Assembly (NCBI GenBank): GCA_910579035.1
Contig: CAJTSR010000008.1
Span: forward strand, 40,771-104,770
Direction of reading: 5' to 3'
Source of the DNA: an uncultured Muribaculaceae bacterium
GTDB lineage: Bacteria > Bacteroidota > Bacteroidia > Bacteroidales > Muribaculaceae
DNA length: 64,000 bases
Part shown: positions 35,541 to 43,563 of the stretch, piece after piece
How positions within the stretch are numbered: the first letter of the stretch is position 1
Layout of the letters: each line of letters begins with the position of its first letter
The notes under the pieces: model-generated
Seen by the model: the letters and a program-made list of their open reading frames with translations, nothing else
Database searches by the model: none
What the model was told of the DNA's origin: nothing
Program-made: the position numbers and the translations under genes

Positions 35541-35575
35541 GAGTTAGAAATAATGAGGAATTAGGAATGGGTGAG
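35541..35575. repeat. GGAAT-type spacer repeat at the murD-ftsW junction
   Basis: Plus-strand units of the form gaggaattaggaatggg lie across the murD stop (35561-35563) and supply its last codons (His, Ser, stop). Related sequences occur at 42306-42388 and 55158-55188. Confidence 0.6.
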
Positions 35576-36925
35576 GGCGTTGACGGCGGCCTTGAAGCGG
35601 CGGCCGCGGTCCTCGTAGCTGTTGAACAGATCGAAGGAGGCGCAGCACGGCGACAGAAGCACCGTGTCGCCCGCCACGGCAAAGCCACGGCAAGCCTCCA
35701 CGGCCTCTTCAAGGCTGTGGGTGTCGGCGATGCGGGCCACATGGGGGCTGAAAAATTCCATAATCTTGGCATTGTCCTTGCCCATGGCCACGATGGCGGT
35801 GACCTTGTTCTTTACCAGCGGAAGTATCTCGGAGTAATCATTGCCCTTGTCCTTGCCTCCGAGTATCAGCACGGTAGGACGCGTCATAGCCTCGAGAGCG
35901 TACCAGCAGGAGTTCACATTGGTGGCCTTGGAGTCGTTTATCCACTCCACCCCGCCGATTTCGGCAACGTGCTCAAGGCGGTGCTCCACTCCGCCGAAGT
36001 CTTCAAGCGCGCGGCGTATGTCTTCCTTGCGGATATTGAGCACACAGGCCGAAAGACCGGCTGCCATAGAGTTGAACACATTGTGAAGGCCGCTGAGCGC
36101 GAGGTCGGCGCGCGGCATGCTCATCGATGTTCCGGGCGTGTTGAATATCAGCTCGTTCTCGGCATCTATATATGCGGCGGAGTCCTCCTCGGCATGCTCG
36201 GAGAAAGGCAGCATGCGCGCCTCGGTGCTTATGCGGCGCAGCTGCTCTGAAATAACGGGGTCGTCCTTCCAGAAGATGAACACGTCGCGCGGAGTCATAT
36301 TCTGCAATATGCGGAACTTGGCATTGACATAGTTCTGCATGCAGTATTCGTATCGGTCGAGATGGTCGGGAGTGATGTTGAGCAGCACGGCAATGTTCGC
36401 CTTGAAATCGTACATGTTGTCGAGCTGGAAGCTGCTCAGCTCCACCACGTACACGGGGTGCGGCTCGCGCGCCACCTGCCACGCGAGGCTGCGGCCTACG
36501 TTTCCGGCCAGCCCGGCGTCGATGCCGGCGCCGATAAGTATGTGGTGTATGAGCATCGTGGTGGTGGTTTTGCCGTTGCTGCCGGTGATGCACACCATCT
36601 TGGCGTCGGTGTACCTGCCTGCGAACTCTATCTCGCTGATAACGGGTATATGCTTCGCGAGCACAGCCGCCATAACGGGAACATCGACGGGTATGCCGGG
36701 GCTTTTCACCACCTCGTCGGCGGCAAGTATGCGCGCCATGGTGTGGGAACCTTCCTCGAACTCTATCCCTTCGGCCTCGAGCACCGCGCGGTAGCGGGGC
36801 GATATATGCCCAGAATCGCTCAGAAACACATCGAAGCCTTTATCCTTGGCAAGTATGGCGGCACCGGTGCCGCTCTCGCCCGCACCGAGCACAACAAGAC
36901 GTCGTTTCATATCTTCCATTGCCAT
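35561..36925 (-). CDS. murD: UDP-N-acetylmuramoylalanine--D-glutamate ligase
   Basis: Adds D-Glu to UDP-MurNAc-Ala. A 454-residue Mur ligase with LVVLGAGESGTGAA at 10-23, the ATP loop GSNGKTTTTM at 115-124 and WINDSKATNVNS near 310-321, all standard. Three Met codons (1, 3, 6) are candidate starts; the first overlaps the mraY stop as TAATG and is used here. The last residues and the stop are drawn from a spacer repeat. Confidence 0.98.
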   Translation of the reverse strand: MAMEDMKRRLVVLGAGESGTGAAILAKDKGFDVFLSDSGHISPRYRAVLEAEGIEFEEGSHTMARILAADEVVKSPGIPVDVPVMAAVLAKHIPVISEIEFAGRYTDAKMVCITGSNGKTTTTMLIHHILIGAGIDAGLAGNVGRSLAWQVAREPHPVYVVELSSFQLDNMYDFKANIAVLLNITPDHLDRYEYCMQNYVNAKFRILQNMTPRDVFIFWKDDPVISEQLRRISTEARMLPFSEHAEEDSAAYIDAENELIFNTPGTSMSMPRADLALSGLHNVFNSMAAGLSACVLNIRKEDIRRALEDFGGVEHRLEHVAEIGGVEWINDSKATNVNSCWYALEAMTRPTVLILGGKDKGNDYSEILPLVKNKVTAIVAMGKDNAKIMEFFSPHVARIADTHSLEEAVEACRGFAVAGDTVLLSPCCASFDLFNSYEDRGRRFKAAVNALTHS

Positions 36926-38175
36926 TATCGAATTTTCAGTGTCACAAAAGTAAGTGCGGCAAGTATGATGCCTATAATCCAGAAGCGTGTAACGATTTTC
37001 GACTCAGGTATAGCCCTGAGCGGACGCTGTATGAGAGCGTCGATACCGGCGTTTCCGTCCTTCTGGAAATGATGGTGCAGCGGTGTCATCTTGAACACCC
37101 TCCGGCCTCCCGTGCGCTTGAAATAGGCCACCTGGACTATCACCGACAAATCCTCGATGTAGAACAGCGCCACAAGCACGGGCAGAAGCAGCTCCTTGTG
37201 GATAAGAATGGCGAACACCGCTATGACGCCGCCGAGGGTGAGGCTGCCGGTATCGCCCATAAACACCTGGGCGGGCGATGCGTTATACCACAGGAAGCCA
37301 ATCAACGCCCCTATGAAGGCTGCCATATATACCACAAGCTCCTCGCTGCCGGGCACATACATTATATTGAGGTAGGCGGAGTATATCACGTTGCCTCCGA
37401 GGTAGGCCATGGCCGCGAGCGCCACACCCGCTATTGCCGACAGGCCGGCGGTCATACCGTCGAGTCCGTCGTTGAGGTTTGCACCGTTGCTCGTAGCCGT
37501 GACTATGAACATGGTTATGAGCAGGAACACTATCCAGCCGCCCGTTTCGGCGTGCTTGCCCATCCAGCCGGTAAGCCACGAGTAGTTGAAATTGTTGTTC
37601 TTGACAAAAGGAATGGTGGTCTGCGGCGATTTCTTCACTTCGTCGCCATACACTACCTCCTCCACCCGGTGGGTGTCGTCGCTTATGATCTCGCTGTTTT
37701 CCACCAGCACCATCGACGGACTCAGATACATAGTCAGAGCCACTATGACGGCTATGCCGAGCTGCCCGAATATCTTGTACTTGCCCTTGATGCCGTCTTT
37801 ATTGCGCTTGCGCAGCTTCAGGTAGTCGTCGAGGAAGCCTATGGTGCCGAGCCACACAGTGGCGAGCAGCATCACGAGCATATAAACATTCGACAGATTG
37901 CCCAGCAGTAGGCACGGCAGGAGAATGGAGAGTATTATTATCACACCGCCCATGGTGGGGGTGCCGGTCTTCTTCATCTGCCCTTCGAGGTCAAGATTGC
38001 GTATAATCTCCCCTACCTGCATCTTCTGCAGGCGGCCTATGATGTATTTTCCAACAAAAACAGCCAAAAGCAGGGCTATCACGAAAGCGCCTGCCGACCT
38101 GAAAGTGATATAGGTCATCAGGCGCGCACCGGGCAGGCCTGAATCCTGAAACAGCGAAAAAAGATAATATAGCAT
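36925..38175 (-). CDS. mraY: phospho-N-acetylmuramoyl-pentapeptide transferase
   Basis: Makes lipid I by moving phospho-MurNAc-pentapeptide onto undecaprenyl phosphate. A 416-residue polytopic membrane enzyme with GTPTMGGVIIILSI near 71-84, the catalytic acidic site FLDDYLKLRKRNKDG near 114-128, ANLNDGLDGMTAG near 231-243 and the C-terminal TPLHHHFQ. Slightly longer than the E. coli enzyme because of an insertion near 160-200, as usual in Bacteroidetes. Shares one base with the murD start. Confidence 0.98.
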   Translation of the reverse strand: MLYYLFSLFQDSGLPGARLMTYITFRSAGAFVIALLLAVFVGKYIIGRLQKMQVGEIIRNLDLEGQMKKTGTPTMGGVIIILSILLPCLLLGNLSNVYMLVMLLATVWLGTIGFLDDYLKLRKRNKDGIKGKYKIFGQLGIAVIVALTMYLSPSMVLVENSEIISDDTHRVEEVVYGDEVKKSPQTTIPFVKNNNFNYSWLTGWMGKHAETGGWIVFLLITMFIVTATSNGANLNDGLDGMTAGLSAIAGVALAAMAYLGGNVIYSAYLNIMYVPGSEELVVYMAAFIGALIGFLWYNASPAQVFMGDTGSLTLGGVIAVFAILIHKELLLPVLVALFYIEDLSVIVQVAYFKRTGGRRVFKMTPLHHHFQKDGNAGIDALIQRPLRAIPESKIVTRFWIIGIILAALTFVTLKIR

Positions 38176-38200
38176 CGTTACGTCATTATTCTGAATAAGT

Positions 38201-39703
38201 TCACATCACACCCAGCGCGCGGGCCGCTTCCTCGCGATCGTCGAAGTGCACGGCGCCGTCGGCAAGCACCTGGGTATTTTCATGCCCTTTGCCTGCGATG
38301 AGGATTATATCGCCCGGCTCGGCCATCTTCACGGCCGCAACTATGGCCTCGCGACGGTCGACAAAACAGTGGGTACGGCCACGCTGCCACTCGTCGAGCC
38401 CGGCGAGCATATCGTCGATAATGGCCTGCGGCTCTTCGGAGCGGGGATTGTCGGAAGTAAACACGAGTACGTCGGAGCGCTCGGCGGCGGCTCGCGCCAT
38501 CTGCGGTCGCTTGCCTCGGTCGCGGTCGCCTCCGCAGCCGCACACGGTGATTATCGAAGCACCTTCGGGCCGCACCTCGGCAATGGTGTCGAGCACGTTG
38601 ACAAGCGCGTCGGGCGTGTGGGCATAATCGACTATCGCCGTCACACCGCGCTCTGAACGCACCGGCTGGAAACGTCCTGCCACGGGTCGCAGCCTGCTGA
38701 GCAGCACCAAGGCCTCGTCGGAAGCAATTCCGAGCATAAGGGCGGCACCGTAGACAGCGGCAAGGTTCGAGGCGTTGAAACGACCCACAAACATAGTTTC
38801 CACCTCGCGACCTCCTACCTCGACAAGCATGCCGTCGAGGCGGTCCTCCACCACATGGAGGCACACATCGGCCATGTCGCGCACGGAGTAGTAAGCCTTT
38901 GCGCGCGCCGGCGTGTTCTGGAGCATCACGGCGCCATTGCGGTCGTCGGCATTGGTAAGGGCGAAGGAATCGGCGGGAAGACTGTCGAAGAACGATTTCT
39001 TGGCCTTGAGATAGGCATCGAAAGTCTTGTGATAGTCGAGATGGTCGCGTGTGATATTGGTAAATATGCCTCCGGCAAAGCACAGCCCCGCGATGCGGTG
39101 CTGGTCGGCGGCATGGCTGCTCACCTCCATAGCCGCGAACGAGCACCCGGCGTTCACCATGGCGCGCAGACAGGCGTTGAGCGTTATCGGGTCGGGGGTG
39201 GTATGGTCGGCCTCGTACTCGGAGCCGTCGATTTTCACAGCCACCGTCGAGAGCAGGCCGGCCCGCAGCCCGCGCATACGCATCATATCGTAAAGCAGCG
39301 TGGCGATGGTGGTCTTGCCGTTGGTGCCTGTCACGCCCACGAGGCGCAGCTCCTCGGAGGGGTCGCCGTAGATGCGCGAAGCCATAAGGCCGAGAGCCTC
39401 GCGGGTGTCGGCCACTTTCACCGCCAGAACACCGTCGGGAATCTCCGACGGCCATTCCTCCACCACCACGGCACAGGCTCCCGCAGCAATGGCGGCAGCC
39501 ACATACTTGTGGCTGTCGACAGCCACGCCGCGCACGGCCACAAACACCGTGCCGGGCACCACGCGCCGGGAGTCGGGCGTAAGCCGCACCACGCGTTCGC
39601 AGGGCGAAGACCCGCGTACTTCCTGCGGGGAGGCTGCCTCGACGAGGCTTTCGAGCGAGTCGACGCACAGGGGCGTCGTATCTACCAGTTGTTCGAGTGT
39701 CAT
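38201..39703 (-). CDS. murE: UDP-MurNAc-tripeptide ligase, meso-diaminopimelate type
   Basis: Adds meso-diaminopimelate to UDP-MurNAc-Ala-Glu. A 500-residue Mur ligase with ATP loop GTNGKTTIATLLYD near residue 126 and, near residue 400, FTSDNPRSEEP. The DNPR sequence is the known marker of diaminopimelate-specific MurE (lysine enzymes have other residues there). The ATG at 39701-39703 has AAAAGAG about seven bases upstream and begins at the family's usual position; a longer frame from 39736 would overlap ftsI by 20 bases. Confidence 0.97.
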   Translation of the reverse strand: MTLEQLVDTTPLCVDSLESLVEAASPQEVRGSSPCERVVRLTPDSRRVVPGTVFVAVRGVAVDSHKYVAAAIAAGACAVVVEEWPSEIPDGVLAVKVADTREALGLMASRIYGDPSEELRLVGVTGTNGKTTIATLLYDMMRMRGLRAGLLSTVAVKIDGSEYEADHTTPDPITLNACLRAMVNAGCSFAAMEVSSHAADQHRIAGLCFAGGIFTNITRDHLDYHKTFDAYLKAKKSFFDSLPADSFALTNADDRNGAVMLQNTPARAKAYYSVRDMADVCLHVVEDRLDGMLVEVGGREVETMFVGRFNASNLAAVYGAALMLGIASDEALVLLSRLRPVAGRFQPVRSERGVTAIVDYAHTPDALVNVLDTIAEVRPEGASIITVCGCGGDRDRGKRPQMARAAAERSDVLVFTSDNPRSEEPQAIIDDMLAGLDEWQRGRTHCFVDRREAIVAAVKMAEPGDIILIAGKGHENTQVLADGAVHFDDREEAARALGVM

Positions 39704-39716
39704 TGATGACTCTTTT

Positions 39717-41915
39717 TTAATCATGTTGTAAAACAAGGCTTACCTTCGTGCCCGGCCCGGCCTTTGTGCCGGCCTCGGGCTTCTGGGAAGCCACGTAGCC
39801 TATGCCTTGGAAGCTGACGGCATAGCCTGCGCCTTCGAGGTGCGCCAATGCCTCGCGCAAGCCCACACCGCGGACGTCGGGCACACAGCCGTCCACACGG
39901 TCGGCCGGACGGCGTATGGCCTTGGCATCGGCAAGACGCAGGTCGGCGTGGAGTGTGGCGTTACGGCGGGCGTTGAACGACGAGTACACAGTCGGGCCTC
40001 CGCCTTCGGCCTTGCCCTCGGCGGCAAACTCGGGGTCTTCCTCAAGCATGCCACGGGCATAGAGCTTGAGAGCCACGTTCTTAAGCACAGTGCCGGAGCT
40101 GAGCGCCGGCCCCCTGTAAGGCAGCTTGGGGTCGTTTATCACAACGATGCAGGTGTACTTAGGGTTCTCATAGGGGAAGAATCCGCAGAAAGTCACGCGG
40201 TAGCGACCTTCGAGATAGCCTCCCTGAAAAGGCGTGAGCTTCAACTTATTGCCTTGGGCGTCATAGCGCGGACGCTTGTCTTCGCGAGCAATCTTACATG
40301 TGCCTGTCTTGCCGGCAATCTCCACGATGTCGCTCTTCAGCGACTTGGCCGTGCCACCCTGTTCCCACACCACGCCACGCATCATTCGGCGCAGAATGGC
40401 GGCATTCTCCGACGACATTATGCGCTCGCGCACATAGCTCACATCGATGGCGGAGTCGCGGCCGTCGGGCGAGCGCAGGCTCTTGACAAGCCTCGGGCGG
40501 ACAAAGCGGCCGTCGTTCGCCACAGCGTTATAGAAAGCGCAGGTATACAGCGGCGGTATCATCGTTGAGTAGCCGAATACTATGCGCGACAGCGTGAGGC
40601 GCCCGCCCACATTGTTTTTAAGGCGGGGAAAGTACGGGATTCGCTCGCGGGCTATGCCGGTGTTAAGCTTGTCGAAAAAGCCCATTTCGGCAAGATGCTC
40701 TCGGAAGAGATTGGTATTGTTCTCATACTTCGGCATAGCCATTTTCACCATACCGATGTTAGAGGAGTACTCCAAAAAACGGTCGATGGGCAGCGATGCC
40801 GGAGAGTGGGTGTCGGAAATCGGCCTGCGCCCGAGGTAGGCGTAGCTGTGGCCTATATCGAAGTGGCGGCTTATAGGCTTGCCGAAGCCTTTTTCGAGAG
40901 CCACGGCCATAGTCATAACCTTCATTACGGAGCCGGGCTCGTATGCCTGCACGGCACGGTTCAGCGCCTCGATATAGCGCGGCTTTGCCGATGTCGAGTC
41001 ACGTTCGAGGTTGCTCATGGCCTTGATGTCGCCGGTGGCAACCTCCATTATCATGGCGGTACCCCAGTCGGCACGCGCCGCTATGAGCATCTCGCCAAGC
41101 TCGGCTTCGAGAATATCCTGCATCGTTATGTCGATGGTGGTTGTGACGTCGTAGCCGTCGACCGCCGGACGCTCCACCGCATAGCGAGCACCTCGCGTGA
41201 AGAGCTTCTTCCGCTCAAGGCCGGGAATGCCGTACAGGAGGGTGTCGAGAGCACGCTCGAGGCCGCTGCGTCCGTGCACGTCGGGGCAGGTGTCGAGCTG
41301 GCCCACACGGCCTATACTCATACGGGCCATCTGCCCGAAGGGGTAGGAGCGCTTCATCACCTTGTCGACCTTGAGGCCGGTGCGGTTGCAGTTGGTGGTA
41401 AGCTTGAAGAATGGCAACTGCTTGATTTTGTTTACCGTTTCCTCCGGCACGCCCTTCACTATCACAAAGTTTCGCGTGCGCTTCGACTTCGGCTTTTCGA
41501 TGGCCTTGCGCAGGCGCTTTTCCCATGCCAGACTGTCGCGTTTGCCGGGGATAAGGCGTGCGAGAGCGCCCGACAGCTCGGGTATGGTGCTGTCGTAAGC
41601 CACGATGTCGAATCGGGACGCACGGAAATCTATCATTACATTGAAGTAATACAGATTCGTGGCAAGTATGCTGCCGTCGGCGGCAAGTATCTCGCCACGC
41701 TTAGGGACTATTATATTGGAATCACGGAGGGTCGAGGCACCCATGGCGTTCCATGCCGAGGCGTTCACCACCGTGGTGCGCACCAGCATTACCGAAATGG
41801 CTATAGCCATCACTATGGTTATAGCGAATATTATGCTGAAACGGCCTACAACGTGTCGGTTGCGGCTACCGGGATTTTCTGTGTTTGTTCGCCGGGGAGA
41901 GCTGTGTCCTTGCAT
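39717..41915 (-). CDS. ftsI: septal transpeptidase (FtsI/PBP3-type) with PASTA domain
   Basis: Cross-links septal peptidoglycan; partner of FtsW. A 732-residue class B penicillin-binding protein: membrane anchor at about 27-49, dimerisation region with PKRGEILAADGSILATN near 71-87, and a transpeptidase domain with SVMK (nucleophile Ser329), SSN at 384-386 and KTG at 536-538. The last 65 residues form one PASTA domain (VPDVRGVGLREALAHLEGAG). Such a terminal PASTA domain is usual for Bacteroidetes FtsI. It begins 21 bases after the FtsL-like gene. Confidence 0.97.
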   Translation of the reverse strand: MQGHSSPRRTNTENPGSRNRHVVGRFSIIFAITIVMAIAISVMLVRTTVVNASAWNAMGASTLRDSNIIVPKRGEILAADGSILATNLYYFNVMIDFRASRFDIVAYDSTIPELSGALARLIPGKRDSLAWEKRLRKAIEKPKSKRTRNFVIVKGVPEETVNKIKQLPFFKLTTNCNRTGLKVDKVMKRSYPFGQMARMSIGRVGQLDTCPDVHGRSGLERALDTLLYGIPGLERKKLFTRGARYAVERPAVDGYDVTTTIDITMQDILEAELGEMLIAARADWGTAMIMEVATGDIKAMSNLERDSTSAKPRYIEALNRAVQAYEPGSVMKVMTMAVALEKGFGKPISRHFDIGHSYAYLGRRPISDTHSPASLPIDRFLEYSSNIGMVKMAMPKYENNTNLFREHLAEMGFFDKLNTGIARERIPYFPRLKNNVGGRLTLSRIVFGYSTMIPPLYTCAFYNAVANDGRFVRPRLVKSLRSPDGRDSAIDVSYVRERIMSSENAAILRRMMRGVVWEQGGTAKSLKSDIVEIAGKTGTCKIAREDKRPRYDAQGNKLKLTPFQGGYLEGRYRVTFCGFFPYENPKYTCIVVINDPKLPYRGPALSSGTVLKNVALKLYARGMLEEDPEFAAEGKAEGGGPTVYSSFNARRNATLHADLRLADAKAIRRPADRVDGCVPDVRGVGLREALAHLEGAGYAVSFQGIGYVASQKPEAGTKAGPGTKVSLVLQHD

Positions 41916-41936
41916 AATGTGCGGATTATATATTTA

Positions 41937-42290
41937 TCAGTCTTGGTCGAGTTGCAACACAAGAGGGCGGGCATCAGGGACTGTCAGCCCCAGACGCAGG
42001 GAGTCGACCAGATGCAGCATGGCCGATTCGCGCGTGAGAGTCATATAGAGCGAACGCTGCTTTTGCTTCTCGGTACTCATCACGTTTATCTGGTTTTCGA
42101 GCATGGCGATGGTATTCTCGTTGGTGGCGCACTCGAAGCGTGCGGCGATAAATGCCACACAGCTTATCACGGTAAAAGCCGTGGCAAAGAAATGCCTCTT
42201 GAAAAAGCGGCTCGACACGGCATCGCCTTGCATCATGGCCCGAAAGCCGTTCCATATAGCGAGAAGTCCCTTCTTTATGCTGACACCCAT
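41937..42290 (-). CDS. FtsL-like bitopic division protein
   Basis: A 117-residue protein with a basic cytoplasmic N-terminus, one membrane segment (about 34-52) and a periplasmic helix (NTIAMLENQINVMSTEKQKQ) suited to a coiled coil. Sequence alone is weak, but size, topology and position between rsmH and ftsI are those of FtsL, which joins FtsB/FtsQ in activating FtsWI. No FtsB homologue is encoded beside it. Confidence 0.82.
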   Translation of the reverse strand: MGVSIKKGLLAIWNGFRAMMQGDAVSSRFFKRHFFATAFTVISCVAFIAARFECATNENTIAMLENQINVMSTEKQKQRSLYMTLTRESAMLHLVDSLRLGLTVPDARPLVLQLDQD

Positions 42291-42305
42291 ACTTAAGATT
42301 ATATT

Positions 42306-42388
42306 AATTCCACATTTCTCATTCCTACTTCCACATTCCTAATCCCTCATTCCCAGTTCCTACTTCCTCATTCCCAATTCCTCATTTT
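42306..42388. repeat. GGAAT-type spacer repeat at the rsmH-ftsL junction
   Basis: The minus strand contains at least six tandem variants of the unit (g)aggaat/tgggaat/taggaat spaced by a few bases. It runs through the 3' end of rsmH, where it encodes the last residues (NEELGMRK) and the stop. The longest of three such tracts in the window. Confidence 0.7.
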
Positions 42389-43289
42389 TAACCGCCACTC
42401 GGAGCTTGGCACTGCGGCTGCGGGGATTGCGCTCCACCTCCTCGGGCGTAGGCCCGACGGCCTTGCCAAGGGGCTTGAGTGGAGCGTCGGACCGGCCGAA
42501 CAAATCTTTTTCGGCCTCGCCGTCGATGCGGCCGCTACGCATAAAGTTCTTCACCATCCGGTCTTCGAGCGAATGGTAGGTTATCACCGCCAGACGACCA
42601 CCGGGACGCAGCAGCTCCACACTCTGGCGCAGGAATGCCTCAAGGGCCTCCATCTCGCCGTTGACCTCTATGCGCAAAGCCTGAAACACCTGCGCAAGCT
42701 CTTTCTTGGCTCTTGCAGGGTTGAGCATAGGCTCTGCCAGCGAGGCAAGCTGGCCCGTGGTAAGCACGGGGTCGGTATCACGGCGCTTGACGATGGCCGA
42801 GGCAAGCCTGCGTGCCTGCCTGAACTCGCCGTAGATACGGAAAATAGTGGCAAGACGTTCTTCGGGAGCCTCGGCCAGAAGAGCTGCCGCCGTAAGCGAC
42901 GAGGCCCGGTTCATACGCATGTCAAGCGGCGCGTCGGCCCGGAAAGAGAACCCCCTGTCAGCATCGTCGAAATGGTGCGACGACACCCCGAGGTCGGCCA
43001 ATATGCCGTCGACATCTCCATAATGCCCGTAGTACCGCAGGTAGTTGGCCATATAGCGGAAGTCGCCGTGCACGGCCGTGAAGCGGCTGTCGGCAAAGGC
43101 TCGGGATATGGCGTCGGAATCGCGGTCGAGAGAGTACAGATGCCCGTCTTCTCCCAGATGTTCCACTATGGCGCGAGAATGGCCGCCGCCGCCAAGGGTG
43201 GCGTCGACATACACCCCCGAAGGCTGCAGGCATAGGGCTTCAAGCGATTCCGGCAATAAGGCCGGTATGTGATAAACGTCCTGTGTCAT
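42360..43289 (-). CDS. rsmH: 16S rRNA (cytosine1402-N4)-methyltransferase
   Basis: Methylates C1402 of 16S rRNA with S-adenosylmethionine. The 309-residue product has the SAM motif VDATLGGGGHSRAIVEHL at 28-45, LADLGVSSHHFDDADRGFSF near 97-116 and the C-terminal TYHSLEDRMVKNFM. Its natural end is probably at RSRSAKLRVAVK; the last eight residues come from a spacer repeat. It is the first gene of the dcw cluster here; mraZ, which usually precedes it in this phylum, is absent. Confidence 0.97.
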   Translation of the reverse strand: MTQDVYHIPALLPESLEALCLQPSGVYVDATLGGGGHSRAIVEHLGEDGHLYSLDRDSDAISRAFADSRFTAVHGDFRYMANYLRYYGHYGDVDGILADLGVSSHHFDDADRGFSFRADAPLDMRMNRASSLTAAALLAEAPEERLATIFRIYGEFRQARRLASAIVKRRDTDPVLTTGQLASLAEPMLNPARAKKELAQVFQALRIEVNGEMEALEAFLRQSVELLRPGGRLAVITYHSLEDRMVKNFMRSGRIDGEAEKDLFGRSDAPLKPLGKAVGPTPEEVERNPRSRSAKLRVAVKNEELGMRK

Positions 43290-43355
43290 TGTTAATTATA
43301 CACCAATAGAGTGTACCGGGAACGAACCCTGACACACTCGTAGTCTTTATGCCGC

Positions 43356-43363
43356 CAAAATTA
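43356..43363 (-). promoter_or_regulatory. candidate -7 box of the division/cell-wall operon
   Basis: Minus strand TAATTTTG matches TAnnTTTG, 66 bases before rsmH. No TTTG in the expected -33 position. No MraZ-type TGGGN repeats were seen in the leader. Confidence 0.45.
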
Positions 43364-43493
43364 CGTAAATTCACCTAAAATTTACATATCTAAACTGCCT
43401 ATTTTTCTTAACAGCCTGAAAAAGTTATCAACACCCCGCAGATGCGGCACTTGGCTTCCGACCCCGCTGTTTACAATTGCAAACAAAGAGTGT

Positions 43494-43536
43494 GCTCAAA
43501 AAACAAGCGGGCTGCCCCGGTATGGAGCAGCCCACT
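43494..43536 (-). terminator. rho-independent terminator of the giant protease gene
   Basis: Minus strand GTGGGCTGC (43527-43535) pairs with GCAGCCCGC (43507-43515, one G-T pair), followed by TTGTTTTTT. It lies 28 bases beyond the stop and separates this gene from rsmH. Confidence 0.85.
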
Positions 43537-43563
43537 CGAAAGATAGATAGGATTAGATAGTTA

